Shown here piece after piece: positions 7,225 through 14,314 of a stretch of DNA of 17,046 nucleotides. Source of the stretch: CAZJNX01 sp964547415 (lineage in GTDB: Bacteria > Pseudomonadota > Alphaproteobacteria > Rhizobiales > Amorphaceae); the NCBI GenBank assembly GCA_964547415.1, contig CAZJNX010000101.1:1-17046 (forward strand). Direction: 5' to 3'. The position numbers were made by a program, and so were the translations under genes. Each line of letters starts with the position of its first letter. The first letter of the stretch is position 1. The notes beneath the pieces are model-generated. The model saw nothing but the letters and a program-made list of their open reading frames with translations. It did no database searches and was not told where the DNA came from.

Positions 7225-7680
7225 TCATCGAGGCGGCCCCGTGACGGCCGCCAGCCGGTCCTCCAGCAGCGCGAGCGCCTCCTCCACCGTCCGCCGCTCC
7301 TCGGGCGTGAGGGTGGCGGCGATCGCCTCCTCGAACGCGCGGGCGAGGCGCGCGAGGTCCCGGTAGGCCGCCGCGCCCTCGGGCCTGAGGCTGAGTTCCG
7401 CCTCCCGCCGGTCGTCGGCGCGCGGCGCGCGGTCGATCCAGCGGCGCTTCTCGAGGGCGGCGACGGCGCGGCTCACCTTGGTCTTGTGCATGGCCGCGTG
7501 GGCGCCGATCGCCGTGGCCGTCAGCGGGCCGAACTGGCCGAGGGTGGCCAGCACTCGCCATTCCGGGACCGTGATGGCGTGGCGGCGGCGGTAGGCGGCC
7601 GCGAGCTGCCGGCTCGACAGGTGCGCGAGGCGGTTAAGGCGGTAGGGCAGGAAGCGGTCGAGGTCGAGCGGCCCGTCCAT
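7225..7680 (-). CDS. MarR-family transcriptional regulator
   Basis: A regulator of 151 residues. After the N-terminal dimerisation helix (FLPYRLNRLAHLSSR), the winged helix covers about residues 40-98. It includes the recognition segment HKTKVSRAVAALEKRRWI (65-82) and the MarR wing signature DDRREAELSLRPEG, followed by a C-terminal dimerisation helix. The ATG at 7680 gives the usual start and length. It diverges from hmgA across 133 bases that include an A/T-rich dyad, so it probably controls homogentisate degradation and its own expression, with an aromatic acid as likely effector. That pairing is inferred from position. Confidence 0.9.
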   Translation of the reverse strand: MDGPLDLDRFLPYRLNRLAHLSSRQLAAAYRRRHAITVPEWRVLATLGQFGPLTATAIGAHAAMHKTKVSRAVAALEKRRWIDRAPRADDRREAELSLRPEGAAAYRDLARLARAFEEAIAATLTPEERRTVEEALALLEDRLAAVTGPPR

Positions 7681-7723
7681 GGCGGCTCCGGCATACGGGC
7701 CGCGGCGCGGCCGGGCCTTGATG

Positions 7724-7751
7724 GTTACAAAATTTGCAGGCTGGTTGTCAC
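7724..7751 (-). promoter_or_regulatory. Candidate MarR operator and promoter between marR and hmgA
   Basis: TACAAAATTTGCA at 7726-7738 is an imperfect dyad (10 of 13 positions read the same on both strands) and the only clearly A/T-rich patch of the intergenic region. On the minus strand GTGACA (7751-7746) and TGTAAC (7729-7724), 16 bases apart, could be the marR promoter, with the dyad covering its spacer and -10 box. MarR proteins typically bind such short palindromes in divergent promoters. Confidence 0.45.
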
Positions 7752-7813
7752 CGACCGGGTCCGTCCGGCGTTCGGCCGGCAAGGCGACCCGCGAGGACGA
7801 GGGAGGTGACCCG

Positions 7814-9178
7814 ATGGACCAGATCGTCGAGAAGCGCCGCCTGTCGGACGAGGCCCGCCACGGCCAGCCGACCCGCGACGGCTACATGACCGGCTTCGGC
7901 AACGACTTCGAGACCGAGGCGATCCCCGGCGCCCTGCCGCGCGGCATGAACTCGCCCCAGCGCGTCGCCTTCGGGCTCTATGCCGAGCAGCTGTCGGGCT
8001 CGCCCTTCACCGCGCCCCGCTCCACCAACGAGCGCTCCTGGCTCTACCGGATGCGCCCGTCGGTGAAGCACACGAGGCGCTTTCGCGCCCTCGACGGCGG
8101 GCTGATCCGCACCGCGCCCTGCCACGGGGAGACGGACATGCCGATCGGCCAGCTGCGCTGGGACCCCATTCCCTACCCGGCCGAGAAGACCACCTTCGTC
8201 ACCGGCCTTCGCACCATCACGACGGCCGGCGACGTGTTCACCCAGGTGGGCATGGCGAGCCACGTCTACCTCGTCACCGCGTCGATGGAGGACGACTACT
8301 TCTTCAATGCCGACGGCGAGTACCTGATCGTCCCGCAGGAGGGCGCGCTGCGGTTCTTCACCGAGTTCGGCGTGATCGACGTCGAGCCGCGGGAGATCTG
8401 CGTCATCCCGCGCGGGGTCATGTTCAAGGTGGAGCTCCTGTCGGAGAAGGCGCGCGGCTACGTGTGCGAGAACTACGGTGGCGTGTTCACCCTGCCCGAC
8501 CGCGGGCCCATCGGCGCCAACTGCCTCGCCAACCCGCGGGACTTCCTCACCCCCGTCGCCGCCTACGAGGAGAAGGACGAGCCCTGCCGCCTCGTCGTCA
8601 AGTGGTGCGGGAAGATGTACGTCACCGAGATCGGCCACTCGCCCCTCGACGTCGTCGCCTGGCACGGCAACTACGCGCCCTACAAGTACGACCTCACGAC
8701 CTTCTCCCCCGTCGGCGCCATCGGCTTCGACCACCCGGACCCGTCGATCTTCACGGTGCTGACGGCGCCCTCGGGCGAGGCGGGGACGGCGAACGTCGAT
8801 TTCGTGATCTTCCCGGAGCGGTGGATGGTGGCCGACAACACCTTCCGCCCGCCCTGGTACCATCGCAACATCATGAGCGAGTTCATGGGCCTCGTGTACG
8901 GCCAGTACGACGCCAAGGAGGAAGGCTTCGTGCCGGGCGGCATGAGCCTCCACAACATGATGCTGCCCCACGGCCCCGACGCGGACGCCTTCGAGAAGGC
9001 TTCCACGGCTGACCTGAAGCCCGTGAAGCTCACCGGCACGCTCGCCTTCATGTTCGAGACGCGCTTTCCCCAGGTGCTCACGGGCTACGCGGCGAGCCTG
9101 CCGACCCTGCAGGAGGGCTACATCGACTGCTGGGCGGGGCTGGAAAAGAAGTTCGACACCTCGATCCCCCAGAGCTGA
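7814..9178 (+). CDS. hmgA: Homogentisate 1,2-dioxygenase
   Basis: A cytoplasmic non-heme Fe(II) dioxygenase of 454 residues that opens the ring of homogentisate to maleylacetoacetate in tyrosine and phenylalanine degradation. The N-terminal signature YMTGFGNDFETEAIPGALP is highly characteristic, as are NSPQRVAFGLYAEQLSG and ENYGGVFTLPDRGPIGANCL. The iron ligands of the human enzyme (His335, Glu341, His371) map with a constant offset of 15 onto His350 and Glu356 (WYHRNIMSEFMG) and His386 (LPHGPDAD). Human His292 and His365 map onto His307 and His380, so the active site looks complete. The ATG at 7814 is preferred because GGGAGG lies seven bases upstream; the frame is open further upstream but enters the operator region. 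It diverges from marR and lies about 900 bases before a fumarylacetoacetate-hydrolase-type gene. Confidence 0.98.
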   Translation: MDQIVEKRRLSDEARHGQPTRDGYMTGFGNDFETEAIPGALPRGMNSPQRVAFGLYAEQLSGSPFTAPRSTNERSWLYRMRPSVKHTRRFRALDGGLIRTAPCHGETDMPIGQLRWDPIPYPAEKTTFVTGLRTITTAGDVFTQVGMASHVYLVTASMEDDYFFNADGEYLIVPQEGALRFFTEFGVIDVEPREICVIPRGVMFKVELLSEKARGYVCENYGGVFTLPDRGPIGANCLANPRDFLTPVAAYEEKDEPCRLVVKWCGKMYVTEIGHSPLDVVAWHGNYAPYKYDLTTFSPVGAIGFDHPDPSIFTVLTAPSGEAGTANVDFVIFPERWMVADNTFRPPWYHRNIMSEFMGLVYGQYDAKEEGFVPGGMSLHNMMLPHGPDADAFEKASTADLKPVKLTGTLAFMFETRFPQVLTGYAASLPTLQEGYIDCWAGLEKKFDTSIPQS

Positions 9179-9183
9179 CGCTT

Positions 9184-9211
9184 CGCCGGCGGGCCCACGC
9201 GCCCGCCGGCG
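9184..9211. terminator. Bidirectional hairpin between hmgA and the SMR gene
   Basis: CGCCGGCGGGC (9184-9194) pairs perfectly with GCCCGCCGGCG (9201-9211) around a six-base loop. It lies five bases after the hmgA stop and two bases from the stop of the convergent transporter gene. No T-run follows on either strand. Confidence 0.55.
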
Positions 9212-9213
9212 GC

Positions 9214-9549
9214 CTACCGGTGGGGCGCCGTCCCGGAGAAGAGGTGGATGACGAGGATGCCGGACAGGATGAGGCCGATCCCGGCGATGGCCGCGAGGTC
9301 CAGCTTCTGGCCGAAGACGAGGAGGCCGATGATCGCGATCAGCACGATGCCGAGCCCGGACCAGATGGCGTAGGCGATGCCGACCGGGATCGTCCTCAAC
9401 GCCAGCGACAGGAAGAAGAACGAGACGGCGTAGCCCGCCACCACCAGGACGGACGGCAGGAGGCGGGTGAACTGCTGGCTCGCCTGGAGGGCGGACGTGC
9501 CGATCGTCTCCGCGACGATGGCGACGAGGAGGAAGGCGTAGGCGTTCAT
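9214..9549 (-). CDS. Small multidrug resistance (SMR) family transporter
   Basis: An inner-membrane protein of 111 residues with four hydrophobic segments, the standard SMR size. The key EmrE residues sit at identical numbers: Glu14 (AIVAETIGTSAL), Tyr60 and Trp63 (AYAIWSGLG), and Gly67. Glu14 is the proton- and substrate-binding residue of the family, so it should act as a dimeric drug/proton antiporter for cationic compounds. EmrE's Lys22 is replaced by Gln22. It starts 42 bases after the stop of the exported-protein gene upstream on the same strand, so the two may be co-transcribed. It interrupts the homogentisate genes and has no evident link to them. Confidence 0.93.
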   Translation of the reverse strand: MNAYAFLLVAIVAETIGTSALQASQQFTRLLPSVLVVAGYAVSFFFLSLALRTIPVGIAYAIWSGLGIVLIAIIGLLVFGQKLDLAAIAGIGLILSGILVIHLFSGTAPHR

Positions 9550-9591
9550 GGGCAGAAGGCTCGGCTCGAGGACGATCGGCGGGGCGGCGGG

Positions 9592-9957
9592 TCAGAAGCG
9601 GCAGACGACGCTGTAGATCTCCCGCGGCGGGTAGAGGTCCGGCGCCTCGGCGGCGCCCGGGCGGCACTCGGGCCCGTCGGGGCGGGTGTCGATCACGAGG
9701 TCGTTCGCCGCGTCGCACACCACGTGGGCGGCGGCCGAGGCGATGCCGAAGGCGCGGCACAGCCGGTCGGCCATGGCCGGGCAGGCCGGCTCCCCCTCCC
9801 CGCCGCAGACCCCGTCGATCCCCGGCGCCACGGACATGCGGTAGACGATGAGCTCGCCCGTCAGCTGCTGCTGGGCCGCGGCGGGGCCGGCGCTGGCGGA
9901 CAGGACGGCGGCGAGGAAGCCGGCGAGAACGGTGGCGGCGGGAGCGGTGCGGCGCAT
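9592..9957 (-). CDS. Small exported Cys-rich protein of unknown function
   Basis: The product has 121 residues from the ATG at 9957, with GGAG eight bases upstream. The N-terminus MRRTAPAATVLAGFLAAVLS followed by ASAGPAAA is a clear Sec signal peptide, with likely cleavage before QQQLTGELIVYR. The mature part of about 93 residues has six cysteines, in GVCG, PACP, RLCR, VVCD, PECR and the terminal VVCRF. An even number suggests disulfide pairing in the periplasm. No family was recognised. The frame extends upstream, but that part lacks a hydrophobic segment next to its N-terminus. It diverges from the FAH-family gene and precedes the SMR gene. Confidence 0.7.
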   Translation of the reverse strand: MRRTAPAATVLAGFLAAVLSASAGPAAAQQQLTGELIVYRMSVAPGIDGVCGGEGEPACPAMADRLCRAFGIASAAAHVVCDAANDLVIDTRPDGPECRPGAAEAPDLYPPREIYSVVCRF

Positions 9958-10084
9958 GGGGGGTCTCCGGTGCGGGCGAGGCCCTCGACGCACCCGGCGC
10001 GCCGTGGCAATGGCTTCGTCCGACACCCGACGACTAGGCCGGCGGGCCGAGGACGGCAACCGGCAACCTGAAGAAGAGGGTCCC

Positions 10085-11098
10085 ATGAAGCTCGCCACCC
10101 TGGCCGACGGCACCCGCGACGGCAGCCTCTACGTCGTCTCGCGCGACCTTTCCCGCTGCGCGCCGGCCTCCGACGTCGTCAAGACGCTCCAGGCTGCCCT
10201 CGACGACTGGGACGAGCACGAGCCGGAGCTCCAGGGGATCGAGGCCGCCCTCAACGGCGACACGGACTTCGGCCAGCCCTTCCGCGAGGCCGACTGCCTG
10301 TCGCCGCTGCCGCGCGCCTACCAGTGGGCCGACGGCTCGGCCTACCTCAACCACGTGGAGCTCGTCCGCAAGGCCCGCGGCGCCGAGCTGCCGGAGACCC
10401 TCAGGACCGAACCGCTCCTCTACCAGGGCGGATCGGACGCCTTCCTCGCCCCCACCGAGCCGATCCAGATCGCCGACGAGGACTGGGGCTTCGACTTCGA
10501 GGGCGAGGTCGCCGTCATCGTCGGCGACGTGCCCATGGGGGCCGACCGGCAGACGGCGGCGGCCGCCATCCGCCTCGTCATGCTCGTCAACGACATCTCG
10601 CTGAGAAACCTCGTGCCGGGCGAGCTCGCCAAGGGCTTCGGCTTCTTCCAGTCCAAGCCCTCCTCCGCCTTCTCGCCCGTCGCCGTGACGCCCGACGAGC
10701 TGGGCGAGGCGTGGGACGGGGGCAAGGTCCACCTGCCGCTCCTCGTCTACATCGACGGGCGCCCGTTCGGCCGGGCGAACGCGGGCGTCGGCATGGCCTT
10801 CGACTTCTGCGACCTCATCGTCCACGCCGCCCGCACGCGGCCGCTCACGGCGGGCACCATCATCGGCTCGGGCACCGTCTCCAACGGGGAGGACGGCGGG
10901 CCGGGCCGGCCCATGGCCGAGGGGGGCGCGGGCTACTCGTGCCTTGCCGAGCAGCGCACGGTGGAGACCATCGCCAGGGGGGCGCCGGAGACGCCGTTCC
11001 TGCGCTTCGGCGACCGCGTCCGCATCGAGATGAAGGACGCCGACGGCCACTCCATCTTCGGCGCTATCGACCAGGTGCTGGAACGCCCGCAGGGCTGA
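10085..11098 (+). CDS. Fumarylacetoacetate hydrolase family protein
   Basis: A protein of 337 residues, the short bacterial form rather than the roughly 420-residue eukaryotic type. It should hydrolyse fumarylacetoacetate to fumarate and acetoacetate, the last step of homogentisate breakdown. Asp83 and His90 (ADGSAYLNH) have the same +7 spacing as the metal ligand Asp126 and catalytic His133 of mouse FAH. Glu139 and Glu141 (DFEGEV) and Asp170 (VNDISLRN) match the other metal ligands; GFFQSKPSSAFSPVAV and GTIIGSGTVSN are family blocks. A GAAGAAGAGGG stretch precedes the ATG. It follows hmgA on the same strand but is separated by two minus-strand genes, so it must have its own promoter. Other FAH-superfamily substrates remain possible. 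Confidence 0.88.
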   Translation: MKLATLADGTRDGSLYVVSRDLSRCAPASDVVKTLQAALDDWDEHEPELQGIEAALNGDTDFGQPFREADCLSPLPRAYQWADGSAYLNHVELVRKARGAELPETLRTEPLLYQGGSDAFLAPTEPIQIADEDWGFDFEGEVAVIVGDVPMGADRQTAAAAIRLVMLVNDISLRNLVPGELAKGFGFFQSKPSSAFSPVAVTPDELGEAWDGGKVHLPLLVYIDGRPFGRANAGVGMAFDFCDLIVHAARTRPLTAGTIIGSGTVSNGEDGGPGRPMAEGGAGYSCLAEQRTVETIARGAPETPFLRFGDRVRIEMKDADGHSIFGAIDQVLERPQG

Positions 11099-11119
11099 GG
11101 CGTCGGAAAGGACGGCGTC

Positions 11120-11137
11120 GCCCGGGCCGTCCCGGGC
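11120..11137. terminator. Small hairpin after the FAH-family gene
   Basis: GCCCGGG (11120-11126) pairs perfectly with CCCGGGC (11131-11137) around the loop CCGT, and G-C/G-T pairs extend the base. It lies 22 bases after the FAH stop codon and 90 bases before the MBL gene start. With no T-run it may only attenuate. Confidence 0.35.
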
Positions 11138-11226
11138 GGCGGCGGCGATCTTCGCCGGGCAGGCGCCCCGGCATTCATCCCGCAACGAGCCGCGGGCCGC
11201 AGCCGTTGCGAGCGAGGGAGGACACG

Positions 11227-12177
11227 ATGGCGAGGAAGTTCGCGTCCGAAGGGGACATGTCGGAAAAGAAGGTCTCGTTCACCGAGATCGGGCCGGACCT
11301 TTACGCCTACACCGCCGAGGGGGACCCCAACACCGGCGTCATCATCGGCGACGACGCGGTGATGGTGGTGGACGCCCAGGCGACGCCGGTGATGGCGGGG
11401 AAGGTGATCGAGAAGGTCCGCTCCATCACAGACAAGCCGATCCGCTACGTGACGCTGACCCACTACCACGCCGTCCGCGTGCTCGGCGCCTCGGCCTACC
11501 AGGCGAACGAGATCATCGCCTCGGACATGTGCCGCGCCATGATCCACGAGCGCGGCAAGGAGGACTGGGCGTCCGAACTCGGCCGCTTTCCGCGCCTGTT
11601 CCAGGCGGCCGAGAGCGTGCCGGGCCTCACCTGGCCCACCATGACCTTCGCCGAGGCGATGACCGTCTACCTCGGCTCCCGCCGCGTGGAGATCCGCCAC
11701 CTCGGCCGCGCCCACACCGCCGGCGACATCGTGGTGTGGGTGCCGGACGCGGGCACCATGTTCTCCGGCGACATCGTGGAGTACAAGTCGGCCTGCTACT
11801 GCGGCGATGCCCACTTCTCCGACTGGGGCGACACGCTGGACGAGATCGCCGCCTACGAGCCCGACGCCCTGATGCCGGGCCGGGGCGACGCGCTCATGGG
11901 CGCCCACAAGGTGGACGAGGCGATCGAGCTCACCCAGGACTTCCTGGAGAGCACCTACAAGCCGGTGGCGGCCGTCGCGGCCCGCGGCGGCTCCCTGAAG
12001 GAAGCGTTCGAGGCCTGCCGCGCGGCCTGCGACCGCAAGTTCGCCTCCTGGGCCATCTACGAGCACTGCCTGCCCTTCAACGTCGCCCGCGCCTACGACG
12101 AGGCCAACGGCATCGACACCCCCCGCATCTGGACCGCCGAGCGCGACCGGGAGGTCTGGGCGGCGCTCCAGGGCTGA
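11227..12177 (+). CDS. MBL-fold metallohydrolase-like protein with altered zinc site
   Basis: A metallo-beta-lactamase-fold protein of 316 residues with a good AGGGAGG ribosome site. The fold signatures are in order: the N-terminal strands to VVDAQATPVM, the metal motif LTHYHAVRVLG, then GRAHTAGDIVVW, MFSGDIVEY and MPGRGDALMG. The canonical HxHxDH reads His79-Tyr-His81-Ala-Val83-Arg84. The His after the first motif (His163) and Asp182 are kept, but the late His (PGHG) is Arg219. Site-1 ligands thus remain, while Asp, His and His of site 2 are replaced by Val, Arg and Arg. It may bind one metal or act non-hydrolytically. It follows the FAH-family gene by 128 bases, suggesting a part in aromatic catabolism, but its substrate is unknown. 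The C-terminal roughly 80 residues form a helical extension with SWAIYEHCLPFNVARAYDE. Confidence 0.88.
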   Translation: MARKFASEGDMSEKKVSFTEIGPDLYAYTAEGDPNTGVIIGDDAVMVVDAQATPVMAGKVIEKVRSITDKPIRYVTLTHYHAVRVLGASAYQANEIIASDMCRAMIHERGKEDWASELGRFPRLFQAAESVPGLTWPTMTFAEAMTVYLGSRRVEIRHLGRAHTAGDIVVWVPDAGTMFSGDIVEYKSACYCGDAHFSDWGDTLDEIAAYEPDALMPGRGDALMGAHKVDEAIELTQDFLESTYKPVAAVAARGGSLKEAFEACRAACDRKFASWAIYEHCLPFNVARAYDEANGIDTPRIWTAERDREVWAALQG

Positions 12178-12198
12178 GCGGTCGCCCCTTTCGGCGGG

Positions 12199-12226
12199 CG
12201 GGCGGCCGGCGCACGCCGGCCGCCCG
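12199..12226. terminator. Hairpin after the MBL gene
   Basis: Twelve-base perfect arms (12199-12210 and 12215-12226, core GGGCGGCCGGC) surround the loop GCAC. It begins 21 bases after the MBL stop and lies between convergent genes. No T-run follows. Confidence 0.55.
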
Positions 12227-12259
12227 GCGCCGGGCGAGAGTCGCGCCGACCGCGCGCCG

Positions 12260-12448
12260 TCAGTTGAAGAGGGTGCGGCCCGAGACGAGCACGTCCCAGA
12301 TCGGGCCGCCGACCGAGGCGACCGCCACGAGGACGGCGACCACCAGCAGCGCCGCCACCCAGCCGAGGTCCGAGTGGCCCTGGCGGACGAGGCGCACGTG
12401 GCCGGTGGGGCGCCGCCCCGTCCTCGCAGACCTGTTTCCTCCGCCCAT
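12260..12448 (-). CDS. Small predicted membrane protein, unknown function
   Basis: The reading frame codes for 62 residues, with ATG at 12448 and GGAG nine bases upstream. The first roughly 25 residues are basic (RSARTGRRPTGHVRLVRQ). A single hydrophobic segment follows, WVAALLVVAVLVAVASVGG, then a short tail. This fits a one-pass inner-membrane protein with cytoplasmic N-terminus. No family was recognised, and a spurious frame is possible. In favour of a real gene are the convincing transmembrane span, the ribosome site, and an upstream region with two CtrA-like boxes. Confidence 0.45.
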   Translation of the reverse strand: MGGGNRSARTGRRPTGHVRLVRQGHSDLGWVAALLVVAVLVAVASVGGPIWDVLVSGRTLFN

Positions 12449-12467
12449 GACCCGTCAGCTCCGCCGA

Positions 12468-12481
12468 GGGGGAATTCCCCC
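12468..12481. repeat. Perfect 14-bp palindrome
   Basis: GGGGGAATTCCCCC reads identically on both strands. It lies 20 bases upstream of the small membrane-protein start, within its likely leader or promoter. It could be an operator or form a stem in the transcript. Confidence 0.5.
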
Positions 12482-12511
12482 GATGTCCGGGCCGACTTTG
12501 GTCCTTGCCTG

Positions 12512-12588
12512 TTGACCGAGCGTTAAAATGCCCGCGCCGCCGTCGCCGCGGCGGGGGACGGGGCCGTCATGCTTAACGGACGGTCAAG
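12512..12588 (-). promoter_or_regulatory. Pair of CtrA-like boxes in inverted arrangement
   Basis: TTGA-N7-TTAA at 12512-12526 and TTAA-N7-TCAA at 12573-12587 each differ by one base from the CtrA consensus TTAA-N7-TTAA. They are also mirror images: GTTGACCGAGCGTTAA at 12511-12526 and the reverse complement of 12573-12588 agree at 13 of 16 positions. They lie upstream of the small membrane-protein gene and beyond the 3' end of the mutase gene. CtrA is the alphaproteobacterial cell-cycle and motility regulator. Its involvement is inferred from motif only. Confidence 0.35.
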
Positions 12589-12614
12589 CCGGACCAAGCC
12601 GGACCAGGCCGGGT
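12585..12614. repeat. 10-bp direct repeats, three units
   Basis: CAAGCCGGAC occurs at 12585-12594 and again at 12595-12604, followed by a degenerate CAGGCCGGGT. The period is close to one helical turn. The first unit overlaps the second CtrA-like box. Confidence 0.6.
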
Positions 12615-12648
12615 GACGGGGCGGGCGGCGCCGGGCGCGGGCGCGGCG

Positions 12649-14145
12649 TCAGATCGTCTGGTTGTAGGCGCCGACTTCCGGGTTCTCGCGCAGGACCGCA
12701 TCGACCGCCTGGAACATCTCCCGCATCCGCGCCTCGGAGACCGGGCTTTCCACCACGACCACCAGCTCGGGCTTGTTGGACGAGGCGCGAACGAGACCCC
12801 ACGTCCCGTCGTCCGAGATCACGCGGACGCCGTTGACGGTCACCAGCTCCTCGACCGGGCGGCCCGCCACCGGTTCGCCGGCGGCCGTCATCTCCTCGAA
12901 GCGCTTCACGACGCGGGCGATCACGTCGTACTTCACCTCGTCGTCGCAGTGGGGCGACATGGTCGGCGTCTGCCAGGTCTTCGGCAGGGCGCCGCGCAGG
13001 TCCGACATGGTCCTGTCGGGCGCGCGGTCGAGCATCTTCAGGATCGCGATCGCCGAGACGAGCCCGTCGTCGTAGCCGCGGCCGATCGGCTCGTTGAAGA
13101 AGAAGTGCCCCGACTTCTCGAAGCCCGCCACGGCGCCGAGGTCGTTGACCCGCCGCTTGATGTAGGAGTGGCCCGTCTTCCAGTAGTCCACCGTGGCACC
13201 GTTCTCCAGGAGCACGGGGTCGGTCTTGAACAGGCCGGTCGACTTCACGTCGGCGACGAACACCGCGTTCGGCGTGAGCGCCGACAGATCGCGGGCGATC
13301 ATGACGCCGACGATGTCGGCGAAGATCTCGGCGCCCTTGTCGTCGATGACGCCGCAGCGGTCCCCGTCCCCGTCGAAGCCGAAGCCCACGTCCGCCCCCG
13401 TCTCGAGCACCTTGTCCCGGATGGCATGGAGCATCTTCATGTCCTCCGGGTTGGGGTTGTAGCGGGGGAAGGTGTGGTCGAGCTCGCAGTCGAGGGGGAT
13501 CACCTCGCAGCCGAGCCGCTCCAGCACCGACGGCGCGAACGCCCCCGCCGTCCCGTTGCCGCAGGCGCACACCACCTTCACCTTGCGGGTGAGGGAGACG
13601 CCCTCCACGAGGTCGTCCATGTAGCGGGCCGGGAAATCCTCCACGAAGCGGTAGCGCCCGCCGCCCGCGAGGTCGAAGGCGGCCGACAGCACGATCTCCC
13701 TGAGGCGCCCCATCTCGTCGGGCCCGAAGGTGCGCGGCCGGTCGGCGCCCATCTTCACGCCCGTCCAGCCGTTCTCGTTGTGGGAGGCGGTCACCATGGC
13801 GACGGCCGGCACGTCGAGGGCGAACTGGGCGTAGTAGGCCATGGGCGTGACGGCGAGGCCGATGTCGTGGACGGTGCAGCCCGTCGCCATCAGCCCCTGC
13901 ACCAGCGCCGTCTTGATGGACGAGGAATAGCTGCGGAAGTCGTGGCCCGTCACCACCTCCGCCTTGCCCATCTCCTTCAGGAGCGTGCCGAGGCCCATGC
14001 CGAGGGCCTGCACGCCCATGAGGTTGAGCTCCTCACCGAAGATCCAGCGGGCGTCGTACTCGCGGAAGCCGGTGGGCTTCACCATCGGCTCCGACTCGTA
14101 GGCGTAGGTGTTGGGGGTGAGCTTCGGCTTCGGGACGGGAAACAC
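12649..14145 (-). CDS. Phosphomannomutase/phosphoglucomutase
   Basis: An alpha-D-phosphohexomutase of 498 residues that interconverts hexose 1- and 6-phosphates, feeding GDP-mannose or UDP-glucose precursors for surface polysaccharides. The phosphoserine loop is TASHNENGWTGVK with Ser121. The Mg-binding loop is DGDGDR (258-263). The sugar-specificity loop lies around GFEKSGHFFF, and the C-terminal phosphate-binding loop is RASSNKPEL. Glu stands where Pro is common after TASHN. The GTG start at 14145 is chosen because AAAGGA lies eight bases upstream and MFPVPKPKLTPNTYAYE is a sensible N-terminus. The frame continues upstream with low-quality Pro-rich sequence. It follows tenA on the same strand after 169 bases that contain a hairpin, so it is likely transcribed separately. 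Confidence 0.94.
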   Translation of the reverse strand: MFPVPKPKLTPNTYAYESEPMVKPTGFREYDARWIFGEELNLMGVQALGMGLGTLLKEMGKAEVVTGHDFRSYSSSIKTALVQGLMATGCTVHDIGLAVTPMAYYAQFALDVPAVAMVTASHNENGWTGVKMGADRPRTFGPDEMGRLREIVLSAAFDLAGGGRYRFVEDFPARYMDDLVEGVSLTRKVKVVCACGNGTAGAFAPSVLERLGCEVIPLDCELDHTFPRYNPNPEDMKMLHAIRDKVLETGADVGFGFDGDGDRCGVIDDKGAEIFADIVGVMIARDLSALTPNAVFVADVKSTGLFKTDPVLLENGATVDYWKTGHSYIKRRVNDLGAVAGFEKSGHFFFNEPIGRGYDDGLVSAIAILKMLDRAPDRTMSDLRGALPKTWQTPTMSPHCDDEVKYDVIARVVKRFEEMTAAGEPVAGRPVEELVTVNGVRVISDDGTWGLVRASSNKPELVVVVESPVSEARMREMFQAVDAVLRENPEVGAYNQTI

Positions 14146-14266
14146 GGGCGGCGTCCTTTCTTGGGGCGCGAGGGTCGGCACGGACGGGCCACCTTGTAGC
14201 ACGGCGGCCGGCGCGGTCACGTGTCCGCAAGGACGAACCCGGACCCGGCGCCGCGGTTTCGGCGAC

Positions 14267-14285
14267 GGGACGGCCGGACCGTCCC
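14267..14285 (-). terminator. Hairpin downstream of tenA
   Basis: GGGACGG (14267-14273) pairs perfectly with CCGTCCC (14279-14285) around a five-base loop, about 30 bases after the tenA stop in the direction of transcription. No clear T-run follows. The 11-base string GGCGCCGCGGT also occurs on both sides of it (near 14249 and 14304). Confidence 0.4.
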
Positions 14286-14314
14286 CTCCCCTCTCCGGCG
14301 GCCCGGCGCCGCGG

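Noticed and set aside
7748..9760. A 670-residue minus-strand frame covering hmgA
   Set aside because: It lies opposite an unmistakable homogentisate dioxygenase and has low-complexity Arg/His/Val composition, with no ribosome site or domain.
14146..14220. Upstream start of the phosphomannomutase at 14220
   Set aside because: The extra 25 residues are Pro/Ala-rich without family similarity. GTG at 14145 has AAAGGA upstream and the usual protein length.
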